From Laceyella sediminis (GTDB lineage: Bacteria; Bacillota; Bacilli; Thermoactinomycetales; Thermoactinomycetaceae), in the NCBI RefSeq assembly GCF_003003125.1, contig NZ_PVTZ01000002.1:248001-312000 (forward strand): a DNA stretch of 64,000 bases, read 5' to 3'. Made by a program: the position numbers and the translations under genes. The notes under the pieces were generated by a model that saw only the letters and a program-made list of their open reading frames with translations, had not been told where the DNA came from and made no database searches. Each line of letters begins with the position of its first letter. Positions within the stretch are counted from its first letter, which is position 1. This document shows positions 7,159 to 15,788 of this stretch, piece after piece.

Positions 7159-8770
7159 CTTCCCCACTCCCCAATCGTCGTTCCGCATCCGCCACAATCT
7201 CTTCCGGCAACCCTAAGAGCAGGGCCAGGCGGAGAGCGTCGGCATCAAGCGCTTCCTCCCGTTGCACCGGAATGAGTCGATAATCCATATGGCGGTGCAA
7301 CCGCTCCCGCCACGCCCCTTCACTCCCCAGCCCTTCCCGTTCTAAATCCGTCCATGACAAGCCGGCCACTCGGTAACGGCGGATGCCGGGCAACTGATTC
7401 ACCTCATGATAATGCGTCACATGCACGGCCCAATCATTCCCTTCGCTCAACCGGCTTGTGATCGCTCGCGCTAAGGCCGCTCCTTCCCGCGGATTGGTCC
7501 CCCTGCCGATCTCATCCAACAGAAGCAATCCCTCTCCCGGTTGGTTCAGCCACTGCGTCAAACGCACCACTTCCGCCCCAAAGCGGCTTAAGCCTTGCTT
7601 TGTGGACTGCCCGTCGCCCAGCGTGCTCGCAATCCAGTGCATCAAGGGCAGCCGGCAAGCGGTGGCGGGCACAAACAATCCATAATGAGCCAAGACGGCA
7701 ATCAGCCCTACCGTTTTTAAGGCGACAGTCTTGCCTCCCATGTTGGGGCCAGTGATTACTGTGACACCACGGCCCACTTCCAGATCAATCGGCGTCACGC
7801 TTCTCCCTTCCGCGGCCACGTCTTGCGCGATGCCCGGATGGATGGCTCCCTCAAGGAGGAACCGGTCTCCATCCCACTCCGGCCGCACACCGGCCCACTT
7901 CTGTCCAGCATGATAGCGGGACCATTGCAAATCGAAGTGCGTCACCTGTTGCATCCAGTACCGCAAACGGGGATACACGCGCCTAAATTCTTCGGTCAAC
8001 TGGACGCATACCGCCTGTTCCCGCGCTTCCACTTGCTCTTGCAACCTCGCCATCTCTTGATCAGCGACTTCTGGCAAGCGAAACGTGACATCATATGCCG
8101 TTTCTGCCTCGCACACGACCCGCCGATCCTGGCGCAACGTTTCTTCTAAAGGCGTGTGGCGCGGAACCGTCCAAGTTCCTAAACGGTTCCGGCGGATACC
8201 ATACGCTTCCTCGATCTCCCGCTTGCATTGTTCTACGCGCTCTCGCTCCTTGATTTCCATGCGGCGCCATTGTTGCCGCAAGCGGCGCAAATCATCATCA
8301 TACGCATCATCAATCCAAAAAGCGGCTGTCCGATTAGTACCCGGATTGAGTCGCGCCAAGCACTGTTCCAAAAGCGGAACATCTTCCTCCGGCATCAGGG
8401 AAACGACTGTGCACCGATGCTCCCGCATGAGGTGGTGTAGTTGGCCGAATTGCCACAAAAATTGTTTCATGTGGAACCAATCAGTCAGCCCCAACACCTC
8501 ATCCGCACCCAATTTGTCCAATTGCCCTTCGATGTCCGGCATCTTCTTCAAGCAATGCGAGACCAGTGCTTGGCAACGAGGATGGGCCGCTAGCCACAAG
8601 TTGATTTCATCCTGTTCACGAAGCACTTGTTCCCACTCGCGCTCTTCACCCGGACGAAAAGGACGCGCCCGCCGTTTGGCCCGCTTACCCATCGGCGTGA
8701 GAGGCTGCCACAAGTTCCAACAATACGCCACATCCAACTCCGCCCATGTCGTTTCATCCCAATGGATCAC
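7127..8770 (-). CDS. kamC: MutS-like ATPase KamC, predicted lysine 5,6-aminomutase reactivase subunit
   Basis: The C-terminal half is a MutS-family ABC ATPase: Walker A GPNMGGKT (residues 341-348), Walker B with GLLLLDEIGRGT, and a His in HVTHYHE. The N-terminal half is helical with no mismatch-recognition domain, so it is not a repair MutS. In lysine-fermentation clusters a MutS-like protein next to kamDE is annotated KamC, thought to help remove damaged cofactor from the aminomutase. GTG at 8770 is chosen because GGAGGAAGGAGGGG directly precedes it; it overlaps kamB by 17 bases. The reactivation role rests on family annotation and context. Confidence 0.85.
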   Translation of the reverse strand: MIHWDETTWAELDVAYCWNLWQPLTPMGKRAKRRARPFRPGEEREWEQVLREQDEINLWLAAHPRCQALVSHCLKKMPDIEGQLDKLGADEVLGLTDWFHMKQFLWQFGQLHHLMREHRCTVVSLMPEEDVPLLEQCLARLNPGTNRTAAFWIDDAYDDDLRRLRQQWRRMEIKERERVEQCKREIEEAYGIRRNRLGTWTVPRHTPLEETLRQDRRVVCEAETAYDVTFRLPEVADQEMARLQEQVEAREQAVCVQLTEEFRRVYPRLRYWMQQVTHFDLQWSRYHAGQKWAGVRPEWDGDRFLLEGAIHPGIAQDVAAEGRSVTPIDLEVGRGVTVITGPNMGGKTVALKTVGLIAVLAHYGLFVPATACRLPLMHWIASTLGDGQSTKQGLSRFGAEVVRLTQWLNQPGEGLLLLDEIGRGTNPREGAALARAITSRLSEGNDWAVHVTHYHEVNQLPGIRRYRVAGLSWTDLEREGLGSEGAWRERLHRHMDYRLIPVQREEALDADALRLALLLGLPEEIVADAERRLGSGEDEGKTAAESG

Positions 8771-9779
8771 GATCCCCTCCTTCCTCCAAGGGATCTCGCC
8801 ATACATCAAAGACCGGCACCGGCTTGCACAGCTCGGCCACACGCGCCTTCAGCTCCTGCGGCGGAAACACATGGCCTTCCGGCGACACAGGATTGACCGC
8901 CACCCCTCGCAACACCGCTGACCGCACCGTTTCAATGCGCCCGCCCCGCTCTAAATAACGCCGCAAAAGAACGGGATCGGCGAAGATGCGGGTCCAATCA
9001 GATACAATCAGTCGCGGGTAGCACCCTTGCTGCATCATGTGGCGCAACATGCGATCTGTCAATGCACCTGACAGCGCCACCGCCTCCGCCTTCAGGATTT
9101 CGGTATTCAGGGCTTCCTGCTCCATCAAGGTCAATGCCGCGCAAGATTTCCATGTACCTTCCCGCTTGCGATACACCCCACGATGAACCAACAGGGGCGT
9201 AAGCGCCTCACGATCGGGTTCTGGACAGACGGGCAATGAAAAGAGGCGCAACCACTCTGCTGTCTTAGACACCAATGCGCTCATCGACGCGCCCAGGCTG
9301 GCGCCCACCACCAAAATCACGGAGTCGGTGACCCAAGGGCTAGCTGCCATGCGCCGGTCATAAGCGCCGTCCACCACAACCCTTCGTACTCCGGCTCGCT
9401 GCAAGCCGTCGATCACCCGGTGCGCCTCTTCCCGCGTATGGACACCGGCCAGCTTCACTTGGGTTGGCCGCGTTGTTTGCGCGATCCACACCTCTCCCAA
9501 CGTGGTCGTAATCCCGGTCCCTTCCCAAACCGCGAAATGACCGGGCTTTTGATCAATGATCGCACCCGTCGTCGCCACCCAGACCCCTTCAGGAATCTTC
9601 AGCTGCGGCTTCGGCCTTCCGCTCCACGCATCCCGTTCCTCCCCGTCAATGCCGATGCTGCACACACCCAGCGGGCCACACAGGGACCACTGTTCCATAA
9701 AGGCGCTTAGAACCGTGGTTTTCCCCGCGTTTTTCGCCACACCGACAATCGCGGTGCTCTCACATGTTTTCTCTTTCAC
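8754..9779 (-). CDS. kamB: KamB, predicted lysine 5,6-aminomutase reactivase subunit (P-loop protein)
   Basis: About 341 residues with a P-loop GVAKNAGKTT near the N-terminus, then GVCSIGIDGEERDAW and a C-terminal substrate-like half (RLIVSDWTRIFADPVLLRRYL). Proteins of this type sit between kamA and kamC in lysine-degradation clusters and are annotated KamB. The start is uncertain: GTG 9779 has AGAGGG about 12 bp upstream, while TTG 9791 directly abuts that motif. It begins about 20 bp after the kamA stop and overlaps kamC, so it is in the same transcript. Confidence 0.78.
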   Translation of the reverse strand: MKEKTCESTAIVGVAKNAGKTTVLSAFMEQWSLCGPLGVCSIGIDGEERDAWSGRPKPQLKIPEGVWVATTGAIIDQKPGHFAVWEGTGITTTLGEVWIAQTTRPTQVKLAGVHTREEAHRVIDGLQRAGVRRVVVDGAYDRRMAASPWVTDSVILVVGASLGASMSALVSKTAEWLRLFSLPVCPEPDREALTPLLVHRGVYRKREGTWKSCAALTLMEQEALNTEILKAEAVALSGALTDRMLRHMMQQGCYPRLIVSDWTRIFADPVLLRRYLERGGRIETVRSAVLRGVAVNPVSPEGHVFPPQELKARVAELCKPVPVFDVWRDPLEEGGDRDPLG

Positions 9780-9800
9780 CCGCCACCACAACCCTCTTGC

Positions 9801-11072
9801 TCATCTTTTTTCCAGCACTTCCCCCTGTTTCCGCCGTAGCTCGCGGGTCAATTGTTTGGGCTCCAAGTTGATCCGTTGGTCGCTCAACAGCGCGGCTACA
9901 CCCAATTGATCCCCGGCCTGCTGGCAATACTCGCAATTCTCTGAGTCGTGCGGATGGTAATGCTCCGGCTCCGGATAACTGGTGATGACCCCTTCAAAGT
10001 TGCGCAACACGGTTTTAGACGGCGTCTGTGCGATGACGTAGTTGGGACTGAGCGGTATTTTGCCGCCGCCTCCTGGTGCGTCCACCACAAACGTAGGAAT
10101 GGCGTATCCCGAAGTGTGGCCGCGCAAATACTCGATGATCTCCAGCCCTTTGGACACGGGGGCCCGGAAATGGCCAATCCCTTCTGAAAGGTCACATTGA
10201 TAGATGTAATAAGGCCTTACGCGCGTCTTAACCAATTCATGCATCAGTTTTTTCATCACATGGGGGCAATCATTGATTCCGGCTAGAATGACAGCTTGAT
10301 TCCCGACCGGCACACCCGCGTCAGCCAACATCTCACAAGCCCGGCGCGCTTCTGGCGTCAACTCCTTGGGGTGATTGAAATGCGTGTTAAGCCAGACCGG
10401 ATGGTATTTCTTCAAAATGGCACACAACTCTTTCGTGATGCGTTGCGGAAACACAACCGGTGCCCGCGTGCCGATCCGGATGATTTCTACATGGGGGATC
10501 TCCCGCAGGTTTTTCAGCAGATATTCCAAGATCCGGTCATTGACCAACAAGCCGTCCCCTCCGGAGAGTAGCACATCGCGGACAGTCGGCGTGTTGCGGA
10601 TGTATTCGATACAAGCGTCCATCTGCTTTTTGGGGACGCCCATCCCGATTTGGCCCGAAAAGCGGCGGCGCGTACAATAACGGCAATACATGGAGCATTG
10701 GTTGGTGATCAAGAAGAGAACGCGGTCAGGGTAGCGATGGGTCAGCCCTTTCACTGGGGAATCCGTGTCTTCCAACAACGGATCGGCCATGTCGTACGAT
10801 GTGCGATACAACTCGGAAGAAATCGGCACCGATTGCATCCGAATCGGATCTTTGGGGTCGTCTGGGTCCATGAGCAAGGCGTAATAGGGAGTGATATTAA
10901 GCGGAATCGTCTCTTTAGAGATGTCAACTCCCTTGATTTCTTCCGGCGTCAGATTGATCACTTTGCTCAGGTCGTCATAATTGCGAATCGTGTGGGTCAA
11001 TTGCCATAGCCAATCGTTCCACTGTTCTTCCGTCACATCTTTCCACAGTTCAATCTCGCGCCAATCACGCAT
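9801..11072 (-). CDS. kamA: L-lysine 2,3-aminomutase (radical SAM, PLP)
   Basis: KamA interconverts L-lysine and L-beta-lysine using S-adenosylmethionine, a [4Fe-4S] cluster and PLP. The radical-SAM motif is CSMYCRYC (C126, C130, C133), followed by SGGDGLLV. The PLP-lysine region is DAPGGGGKIPLSPNY. A C-terminal cysteine/histidine cluster (HYHPHDSENCEYC) is the zinc-binding end seen in lysine 2,3-aminomutases. At 423 aa it is of usual length. It follows kdd by 63 bp and precedes kamB by about 20 bp. Beta-lysine can feed the KamDE step or serve as an osmolyte; the operon favours the former. Confidence 0.95.
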   Translation of the reverse strand: MRDWREIELWKDVTEEQWNDWLWQLTHTIRNYDDLSKVINLTPEEIKGVDISKETIPLNITPYYALLMDPDDPKDPIRMQSVPISSELYRTSYDMADPLLEDTDSPVKGLTHRYPDRVLFLITNQCSMYCRYCTRRRFSGQIGMGVPKKQMDACIEYIRNTPTVRDVLLSGGDGLLVNDRILEYLLKNLREIPHVEIIRIGTRAPVVFPQRITKELCAILKKYHPVWLNTHFNHPKELTPEARRACEMLADAGVPVGNQAVILAGINDCPHVMKKLMHELVKTRVRPYYIYQCDLSEGIGHFRAPVSKGLEIIEYLRGHTSGYAIPTFVVDAPGGGGKIPLSPNYVIAQTPSKTVLRNFEGVITSYPEPEHYHPHDSENCEYCQQAGDQLGVAALLSDQRINLEPKQLTRELRRKQGEVLEKR

Positions 11073-11135
11073 CTACTTCCATCCCCTTTCATTTGTCCGT
11101 TCTCCCTCGCGTCACACCCGCAATCTGACAAGCGA

Positions 11136-12185
11136 TCACCCTATCTGCGAAGAAAACCGTTGGCAAAACCAATCATAAAGCGCCGGACATTCCCTTAGGC
11201 TCTCCAACGCCAAGGCGGCATGTCCCGGAACATATCCATTGCCGATCATCATCTGTACGTCTTTTCCCACTCCTTCGGCTCCTAAGGCCGCCGTCGTGAA
11301 CTGGACGGCCATGCTGAAAAACACCACCACGCCACCTTCTTGCGTCGCCAATATCGCCGGTAACTCCGAGCGGGGCACATTGACGCAATTGATGGTCACA
11401 TCGGCCAACCGGCCCTGGGTAAGCGTGGATACCGTCTCCAGCACTTGCAAGGGGTCAGTCGCATCCAAACATGCGACATGGTGGGCCAATCCCATCGACT
11501 CGATGCGGCGGCACGCTTCAGGGTTTGCTTCCAAAGCAATCACACATCCCTGTTGCCCCACCTTTTTCCAAGCTTGGTACAAGGACAACAATCCCGACTT
11601 TCCGCCCGCTCCCATGATCACCACCGTATTGGTCGGTTGAACCAAACGAGCAGTCTGCGCCGGTGCGCCACATACATCAAGCGCAGCCAAAGCGACCGGC
11701 TCGGGCATGTCAGACGGCAACACGGCATATGGGGCGCTGGCGAACAACACTGCTTTGCCGGCCACTTCCAATTGTCCTGTTTCTAGTGATAGCTCCCTCA
11801 CTTCTTCCAACCATAACGGAGTCAGCGTCAAAGAAACCAACGAGGCGATTTTGGCGCCCGGGGCAAGCGTTTGGTCAGGAAACGCCGAACCCACTTCCGC
11901 CACTGTACCGATCAACATTCCACCCGAACCGGTGACGGGGTTGTGCATCTTTCCCCGCTCTTTTACGATTTCAACAATACGCCGTTTGATCCGTTCGGGA
12001 TCGCCCTCTGCCTCGGTTTTCAACTGTTGAAATGAAGCCGAATCGATATTTAACCGCTCTACGTTAATCAGCAGTTCATTCTCCCAAATCTCAGGTGTGG
12101 CATCCAACTTCCAAGCCGGTTGAGGCAACACACCCGCCGGTTCCAATACCCGGTGCAAACCATAGTGGTGACCCGCTTTTCGCAA
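11136..12185 (-). CDS. kdd: L-erythro-3,5-diaminohexanoate dehydrogenase
   Basis: Kdd oxidatively deaminates 3,5-diaminohexanoate, the KamDE product from beta-lysine, to 5-amino-3-oxohexanoate with NAD(P). The 349-residue protein has a medium-chain-dehydrogenase-like nucleotide fold (VVIMGAGGKSGLLSLYQAWKKVG, then VIALEANPEACRRIES) and the family-like N-terminal stretch KMHNPVTGSGGMLIGTV. The TTG start at 12185 has GGGGGAGAAGG just upstream. It is the first gene after the sigma-54 promoter at 12224-12239 and leads the operon kdd-kamA-B-C-D-E. Confidence 0.88.
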   Translation of the reverse strand: MRKAGHHYGLHRVLEPAGVLPQPAWKLDATPEIWENELLINVERLNIDSASFQQLKTEAEGDPERIKRRIVEIVKERGKMHNPVTGSGGMLIGTVAEVGSAFPDQTLAPGAKIASLVSLTLTPLWLEEVRELSLETGQLEVAGKAVLFASAPYAVLPSDMPEPVALAALDVCGAPAQTARLVQPTNTVVIMGAGGKSGLLSLYQAWKKVGQQGCVIALEANPEACRRIESMGLAHHVACLDATDPLQVLETVSTLTQGRLADVTINCVNVPRSELPAILATQEGGVVVFFSMAVQFTTAALGAEGVGKDVQMMIGNGYVPGHAALALESLRECPALYDWFCQRFSSQIG

Positions 12186-12223
12186 ACCTTCTCCCCCTTC
12201 CGCCGGTTTCCATTCTTATATCA

Positions 12224-12239
12224 TGCAATTTTCATGCCA
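12224..12239 (-). promoter_or_regulatory. Sigma-54 (-24/-12) promoter of the kdd-kam operon
   Basis: On the minus strand TGGCATGAAAATTGCA matches the sigma-54 consensus TGGCACGNNNNTTGCW at all defined positions except one (T for C in the -24 element). The GG of -24 lies at 12238-12237 and the GC of -12 at 12226-12225, with correct 10-bp separation. Predicted transcription starts near 12213, leaving a leader of about 28 nt to the kdd TTG. A GAFTGA-type activator gene lies just upstream. Confidence 0.88.
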
Positions 12240-12283
12240 CTGCGGCGGAGCCCATATTTCCACGCTTCTTTCCGCCTCCCCAC

Positions 12284-12309
12284 AAAAAAACTGCCCAAAT
12301 ATGGGCAGT
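12284..12309 (-). terminator. Intrinsic terminator downstream of the sigma-54 activator gene
   Basis: The minus strand forms ACTGCCC-ATATTT-GGGCAGT followed by seven T. It separates the activator transcript from the kdd-kam promoter. Confidence 0.85.
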
Positions 12310-12381
12310 CAGCTTGTAACACGAGAAAAAACGGGCAGTCCATCTAGGGCGTATCTGGCAAATCAAGTAGGGAGATGCAAC

Positions 12382-12396
12382 GGAAAAACCTTTTCC
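12382..12396. promoter_or_regulatory. Candidate upstream activator site for the sigma-54 activator
   Basis: GGAAAAACCTTTTCC is a 6-bp perfect dyad with a 3-bp centre, about 150 bp upstream of the -24/-12 promoter, a normal distance for enhancer binding. A second dyad, GACACG/CGTGTC, is at 12463-12481. Either or neither may be bound. Confidence 0.35.
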
Positions 12397-12494
12397 AAAT
12401 GAGCGCCTCGTCACACGTGAAGCGAATAGGAAACGGTTTTGAAGCCGCTGGCCCATGCACCAGACACGTCTAGTTCGTGTCCGCTATAAAGAAG

Positions 12495-13898
12495 TCAGCC
12501 GCGTTTCCTTTCATTTAGCTTTTTCAATTTGTACTGTAGCGTCTGGCGTGGAATGCCCAACCGTTTGGCCGCTTGCAATACATTGCCGCCAGCTTCCTCC
12601 ATGGCCTCACGAATCAACCGCGCCTCCACGTCCCACAACATTTCGCGCAGGCAACCTCCACTCCCTTTCATCCGAATCACCTGGGTCGGTACAATTGCTT
12701 GGAAATGACGGGGGAGATGCACAAGCCGTAACTCCTCTTCCAATGCCAGATTCAAAGCCCCTTCCACTGTATGCTCCAACTCCCGCACATTGCCTGGCCA
12801 ATCATATCGGACAAACGCTTCCATCACTTCATCGGCGATGCGCTTCACCGGCGAATGCCACTGCCCTTTTAACTTTCTGAAGAAATAGTGGGTTAAGCAA
12901 GTGATGTCTTCCGGCCGTTCGCGCAAGGGAGGGAGATGGATCCCCACCACATGAATCCGGTAATAAAGATCCCGGCGCAACCGCCCTTCCTTAATGCTTA
13001 ACAAAGGGTCCTCGTTGGTGGCCACAATCACCCGGACATCAAACGAACGCAACTCGGTTCCGCCCACGCGCCGCACTTGCCCATCCTCCAACACCCGCAA
13101 CAATTTGGCCTGCAAATCAATCGGCATCGCATGGATTTCATCCAAAAAGAGGGTACCTCCGTCCGCCAGCTCTACCAAGCCGGGACGGTCTTCCGCTCCG
13201 GTGAAAGCACCGCGCGCCGTGCCAAACAGGATGCCCTCCAACAGAGAAGCAGGAATAGCAGCGCAATTCTGAACGATAAACGGTTGATCGCGCCGCGACG
13301 AATCACGGTGAATCGCCTGCACAAACAACTCCTTACCCGTACCCGTCTCCCCGATTACCAAGACGGGAGAATGCGTGCGGGCGGCCCGTCGGGCACGCTC
13401 AATCTCTTTGAGCATCAACGGGTTCTGGGTCACAATGTCATCAAAGGAGTAAAAACGTTTAACCTCCTGCTCGCGTGACCCCCGCGGATGCCGTATGCGC
13501 TCCTGCAAATGAAGCACTTGATCCGACAATTCTTTCATGCGGGTCAGGTCTTTGGATATCTCTGCTGCCCCGACCACTTTCCCTTTGGATCTAAGCGGAA
13601 TCGTGCGATTGATGGTTGTCACCCGCTTACCTTTGCGGTTCATGAACGTTTGCTCCCTCTCTTCCAGCGCTTGCCCCGTTTTTAGCACACTCAACAAGGT
13701 GCTACTCTTATGGGTCAAGGATGGAAACGCTTCCAACACATGCATGCCGATTACTTCATCCGCAGGCATGCCATCCATTTGCGAAGCGACTTTATTGTAG
13801 TAAATGGTGTTGCCCTCCGCATTGACGATATGGACCCCTTCGTCCAAACATTCAAGAAATTCAACGATCATGTCCTGCTTTATCCCGGGGGTAATCAT
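12495..13898 (-). CDS. RocR-like sigma-54-dependent activator (PAS, AAA+, Fis-type HTH)
   Basis: About 467 residues. An N-terminal PAS domain (LECLDEGVHIVNAEGN) is followed by an AAA+ domain with Walker A GETGTGKE (about 183-190), the sigma-54 contact loop GAFTGA (about 230-235) and Walker B GGTLFLDEIHA. A C-terminal Fis-type helix-turn-helix follows (NVLQAAKRLGIPRQTLQYKLKKL). Such proteins bind upstream sites and open sigma-54 promoters; RocR controls arginine use in Bacillus. Here the perfect -24/-12 promoter of the lysine operon lies just downstream, so lysine or a catabolite is the likely signal. ATG 13898 follows AAAGGAG at 14 bp; TTG 13901 is an alternative, and the frame stays open to 13982. 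Confidence 0.85.
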   Translation of the reverse strand: MITPGIKQDMIVEFLECLDEGVHIVNAEGNTIYYNKVASQMDGMPADEVIGMHVLEAFPSLTHKSSTLLSVLKTGQALEEREQTFMNRKGKRVTTINRTIPLRSKGKVVGAAEISKDLTRMKELSDQVLHLQERIRHPRGSREQEVKRFYSFDDIVTQNPLMLKEIERARRAARTHSPVLVIGETGTGKELFVQAIHRDSSRRDQPFIVQNCAAIPASLLEGILFGTARGAFTGAEDRPGLVELADGGTLFLDEIHAMPIDLQAKLLRVLEDGQVRRVGGTELRSFDVRVIVATNEDPLLSIKEGRLRRDLYYRIHVVGIHLPPLRERPEDITCLTHYFFRKLKGQWHSPVKRIADEVMEAFVRYDWPGNVRELEHTVEGALNLALEEELRLVHLPRHFQAIVPTQVIRMKGSGGCLREMLWDVEARLIREAMEEAGGNVLQAAKRLGIPRQTLQYKLKKLNERKRG

Positions 13899-14036
13899 CA
13901 AATGAGACAACTCTCCTTTCCTCCGCTTCCGATCCAACTGCCGAAAAATGGTCACTCGTTGACAAAAATTCATCATATCCATTCTAACGAAGGACTCTGT
14001 TATTTGTCCAGGAACACCCCAATTCTATAAAAAAAG

Positions 14037-14065
14037 AAAAGATGCCTTAATCCTTGGCATCTTTT
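14037..14065 (-). terminator. Terminator overlapping the kinase stop codon
   Basis: AAAAGATGCC/GGCATCTTTT forms a 10-bp stem whose loop contains the TAA stop of the kinase gene. On the minus strand it is followed by CTTTTTTT. Confidence 0.85.
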
Positions 14066-15516
14066 CGCATAAATTCGGGGAGTTCCCCTTTTAATTCTAA
14101 CACCGCTTCTGCCGCGCCGATGCGCTTTTTCTTGCCATTCACCCATTTGGATTGGTACATTTCGATTTTGACAATCCCATTGATCGTCGTCTGCAACCAG
14201 GCTGCGGGAAAACGCACAGGAAAACGAACATCGGACCATTTTTCGTTTGGCGTTTTCTTGAACCGGACATACACACCCGGGTCCACTAAGCGGGAATTGG
14301 TTTGGTCAACCACAAAAATATCATAATGAAACTCACTGTCTAATTCATTATTCACTTTTAATGACACAATATAATTGCCGTCTTTCCCAGTCACTTTCAC
14401 ATCACGGAAATATTCGCTTTGCTTACGAGACTCTTTGGGTATTTCTTTCCACCATTTATAATTCCTTTTGGTGTTGTCAGGCAATGAACCACTACCTTGT
14501 TTCGGGTTTTCCGCCTGCTGCTTGGCCGGATCAGGAAGAGGTGCGGAATTCCCTTCCAAGTTGCCCAATTGAAACCCGATGAACACCAATGACACCGCCG
14601 CCAAGCCAGCGACCGCCCACCAACGTTTGCCCCGATTGCGCGTGGTTGTCCTTCTCGGACGGATGTCATACGTTTCCACATAGGCATCCACTTGCCGGAT
14701 CGACGCCAATACCTCCTCCAGCGCCTCTTTCATCTGCCGTGCCGATTGATAGCGCTGTTCGGGGTCTTTGGCCAACGCTCTGTGAATCACCTCCACCAAT
14801 TGCTCTGGAATCTCACTGTTAAGCGATTTGAGATCAGGCACAGGATCATGGATATGCTTCAATGCGATGGAGACAGAATTCCCGCCATTAAACGGCACTC
14901 GTCCCGTCAGCATTTCATACAAAACCACACCGAGCGAATATAAGTCGGAGGCGGCGCTCACTTTGGTTCCTGACGCCTGTTCCGGAGAAAAATAATGAAC
15001 CGATCCCATGACATACCCCGTCTGCGTAATCGCTGACACCCGGGGAAAGTAAGAGATGCCAAAGTCGGTCACTTTATACTGGTTGCCCGGCGCCACCAAG
15101 ATATTATGGGGCTTGATGTCGCGGTGAATGATTCCCTTTTGGTGGGCATGGTGAATTCCTTCACAAATCTGGATAGCGATTTCAATCGTTTCCTCCGCCC
15201 CAAATCGGCCTTTTTTCTTGATCATATCCATCAAGGTTGGGCCTTTGACATACTCCATAACCATAAAATATATCGAATCCTCACGCCCTACATCGTACAC
15301 ATTGACGATATTGGCGTGTGACATGCTTGCCGCTGCTTTTGCCTCACGAATAAATCGGCGAACTGCATCTTGATCATGGCTGAAAGATTGGTTCATCACC
15401 TTGATCGCCACGTACCGGTCCAACAGCGAGTCTCTCCCTTTGTAGACGACAGCCATGCCGCCGCCACCGATGCGCTCAAGAACCTGGTACCTTCCAGCCA
15501 GCACTGTTCCTTCCAT
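14047..15516 (-). CDS. PrkC-like membrane Ser/Thr protein kinase without PASTA repeats
   Basis: 489 residues. The kinase domain (about 1-270) shows the Gly-rich loop GGGGMAVVYKG, catalytic loop HRDIKPHNILV, DFGISYF and SPEQASG. A basic linker and one membrane segment (WWAVAGLAAVSLVFIGFQLG, about 308-327) follow. The last ~160 residues, predicted outside the cell, carry no PASTA repeats. They form a Lys/Trp-rich beta-type domain (for example YIVSLKVNNELDSEFHYDIFVV) that I do not recognise. PrkC senses peptidoglycan through PASTA, so the ligand here probably differs. The canonical prkC-prpC context (rpe, rsgA) is absent. Start ATG 15516, with no terminator between it and the region before argS. 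Confidence 0.82.
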   Translation of the reverse strand: MEGTVLAGRYQVLERIGGGGMAVVYKGRDSLLDRYVAIKVMNQSFSHDQDAVRRFIREAKAAASMSHANIVNVYDVGREDSIYFMVMEYVKGPTLMDMIKKKGRFGAEETIEIAIQICEGIHHAHQKGIIHRDIKPHNILVAPGNQYKVTDFGISYFPRVSAITQTGYVMGSVHYFSPEQASGTKVSAASDLYSLGVVLYEMLTGRVPFNGGNSVSIALKHIHDPVPDLKSLNSEIPEQLVEVIHRALAKDPEQRYQSARQMKEALEEVLASIRQVDAYVETYDIRPRRTTTRNRGKRWWAVAGLAAVSLVFIGFQLGNLEGNSAPLPDPAKQQAENPKQGSGSLPDNTKRNYKWWKEIPKESRKQSEYFRDVKVTGKDGNYIVSLKVNNELDSEFHYDIFVVDQTNSRLVDPGVYVRFKKTPNEKWSDVRFPVRFPAAWLQTTINGIVKIEMYQSKWVNGKKKRIGAAEAVLELKGELPEFMRKDAKD

Positions 15517-15734
15517 CGGACATTCTCCTTGTGTTCATTACGTTCATGTTCTCAGCGTAACCACTGTCCGGTTTGCTGTTTAATCAATTACTTTTTCCTT
15601 TGGTTTCCCATCTACTAACAATCTTTCCTGCACTTCTATTATCAATCTAGAATCTCCTAATGGATGTTACATTTTTTCGAAAATGATAGAGAGGGAAAAA
15701 AGGTGTCCGTCAACATCATATCAGTTTTTGCTCA

Positions 15735-15775
15735 AAAGAAAATCCCCCACCACTCCCAGATGGAAATGATGAGGG
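15735..15775 (-). terminator. Probable terminator downstream of argS
   Basis: On the minus strand CCCTCATCA pairs with TGGTGGGGG (two G-U pairs), followed by ATTTTCTTTT. It lies 14 bp after the argS stop. Confidence 0.65.
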
Positions 15776-15788
15776 CTGGATGAGTTGC

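Noticed and set aside
7127-8770. DNA mismatch repair MutS/MutS2
   Set aside because: The ATPase is MutS-like but mismatch-binding and Smr domains are missing, and the gene overlaps kamB and kamD, so KamC fits better.
8085-8921. 278-codon plus-strand ORF
   Set aside because: Antisense to kamC and kamB; Ser/Arg/Cys-rich shadow composition.
15517-15788. A small gene between the kinase and argS
   Set aside because: Only short low-quality frames are present; the stretch holds the kinase promoter region and the argS terminator.
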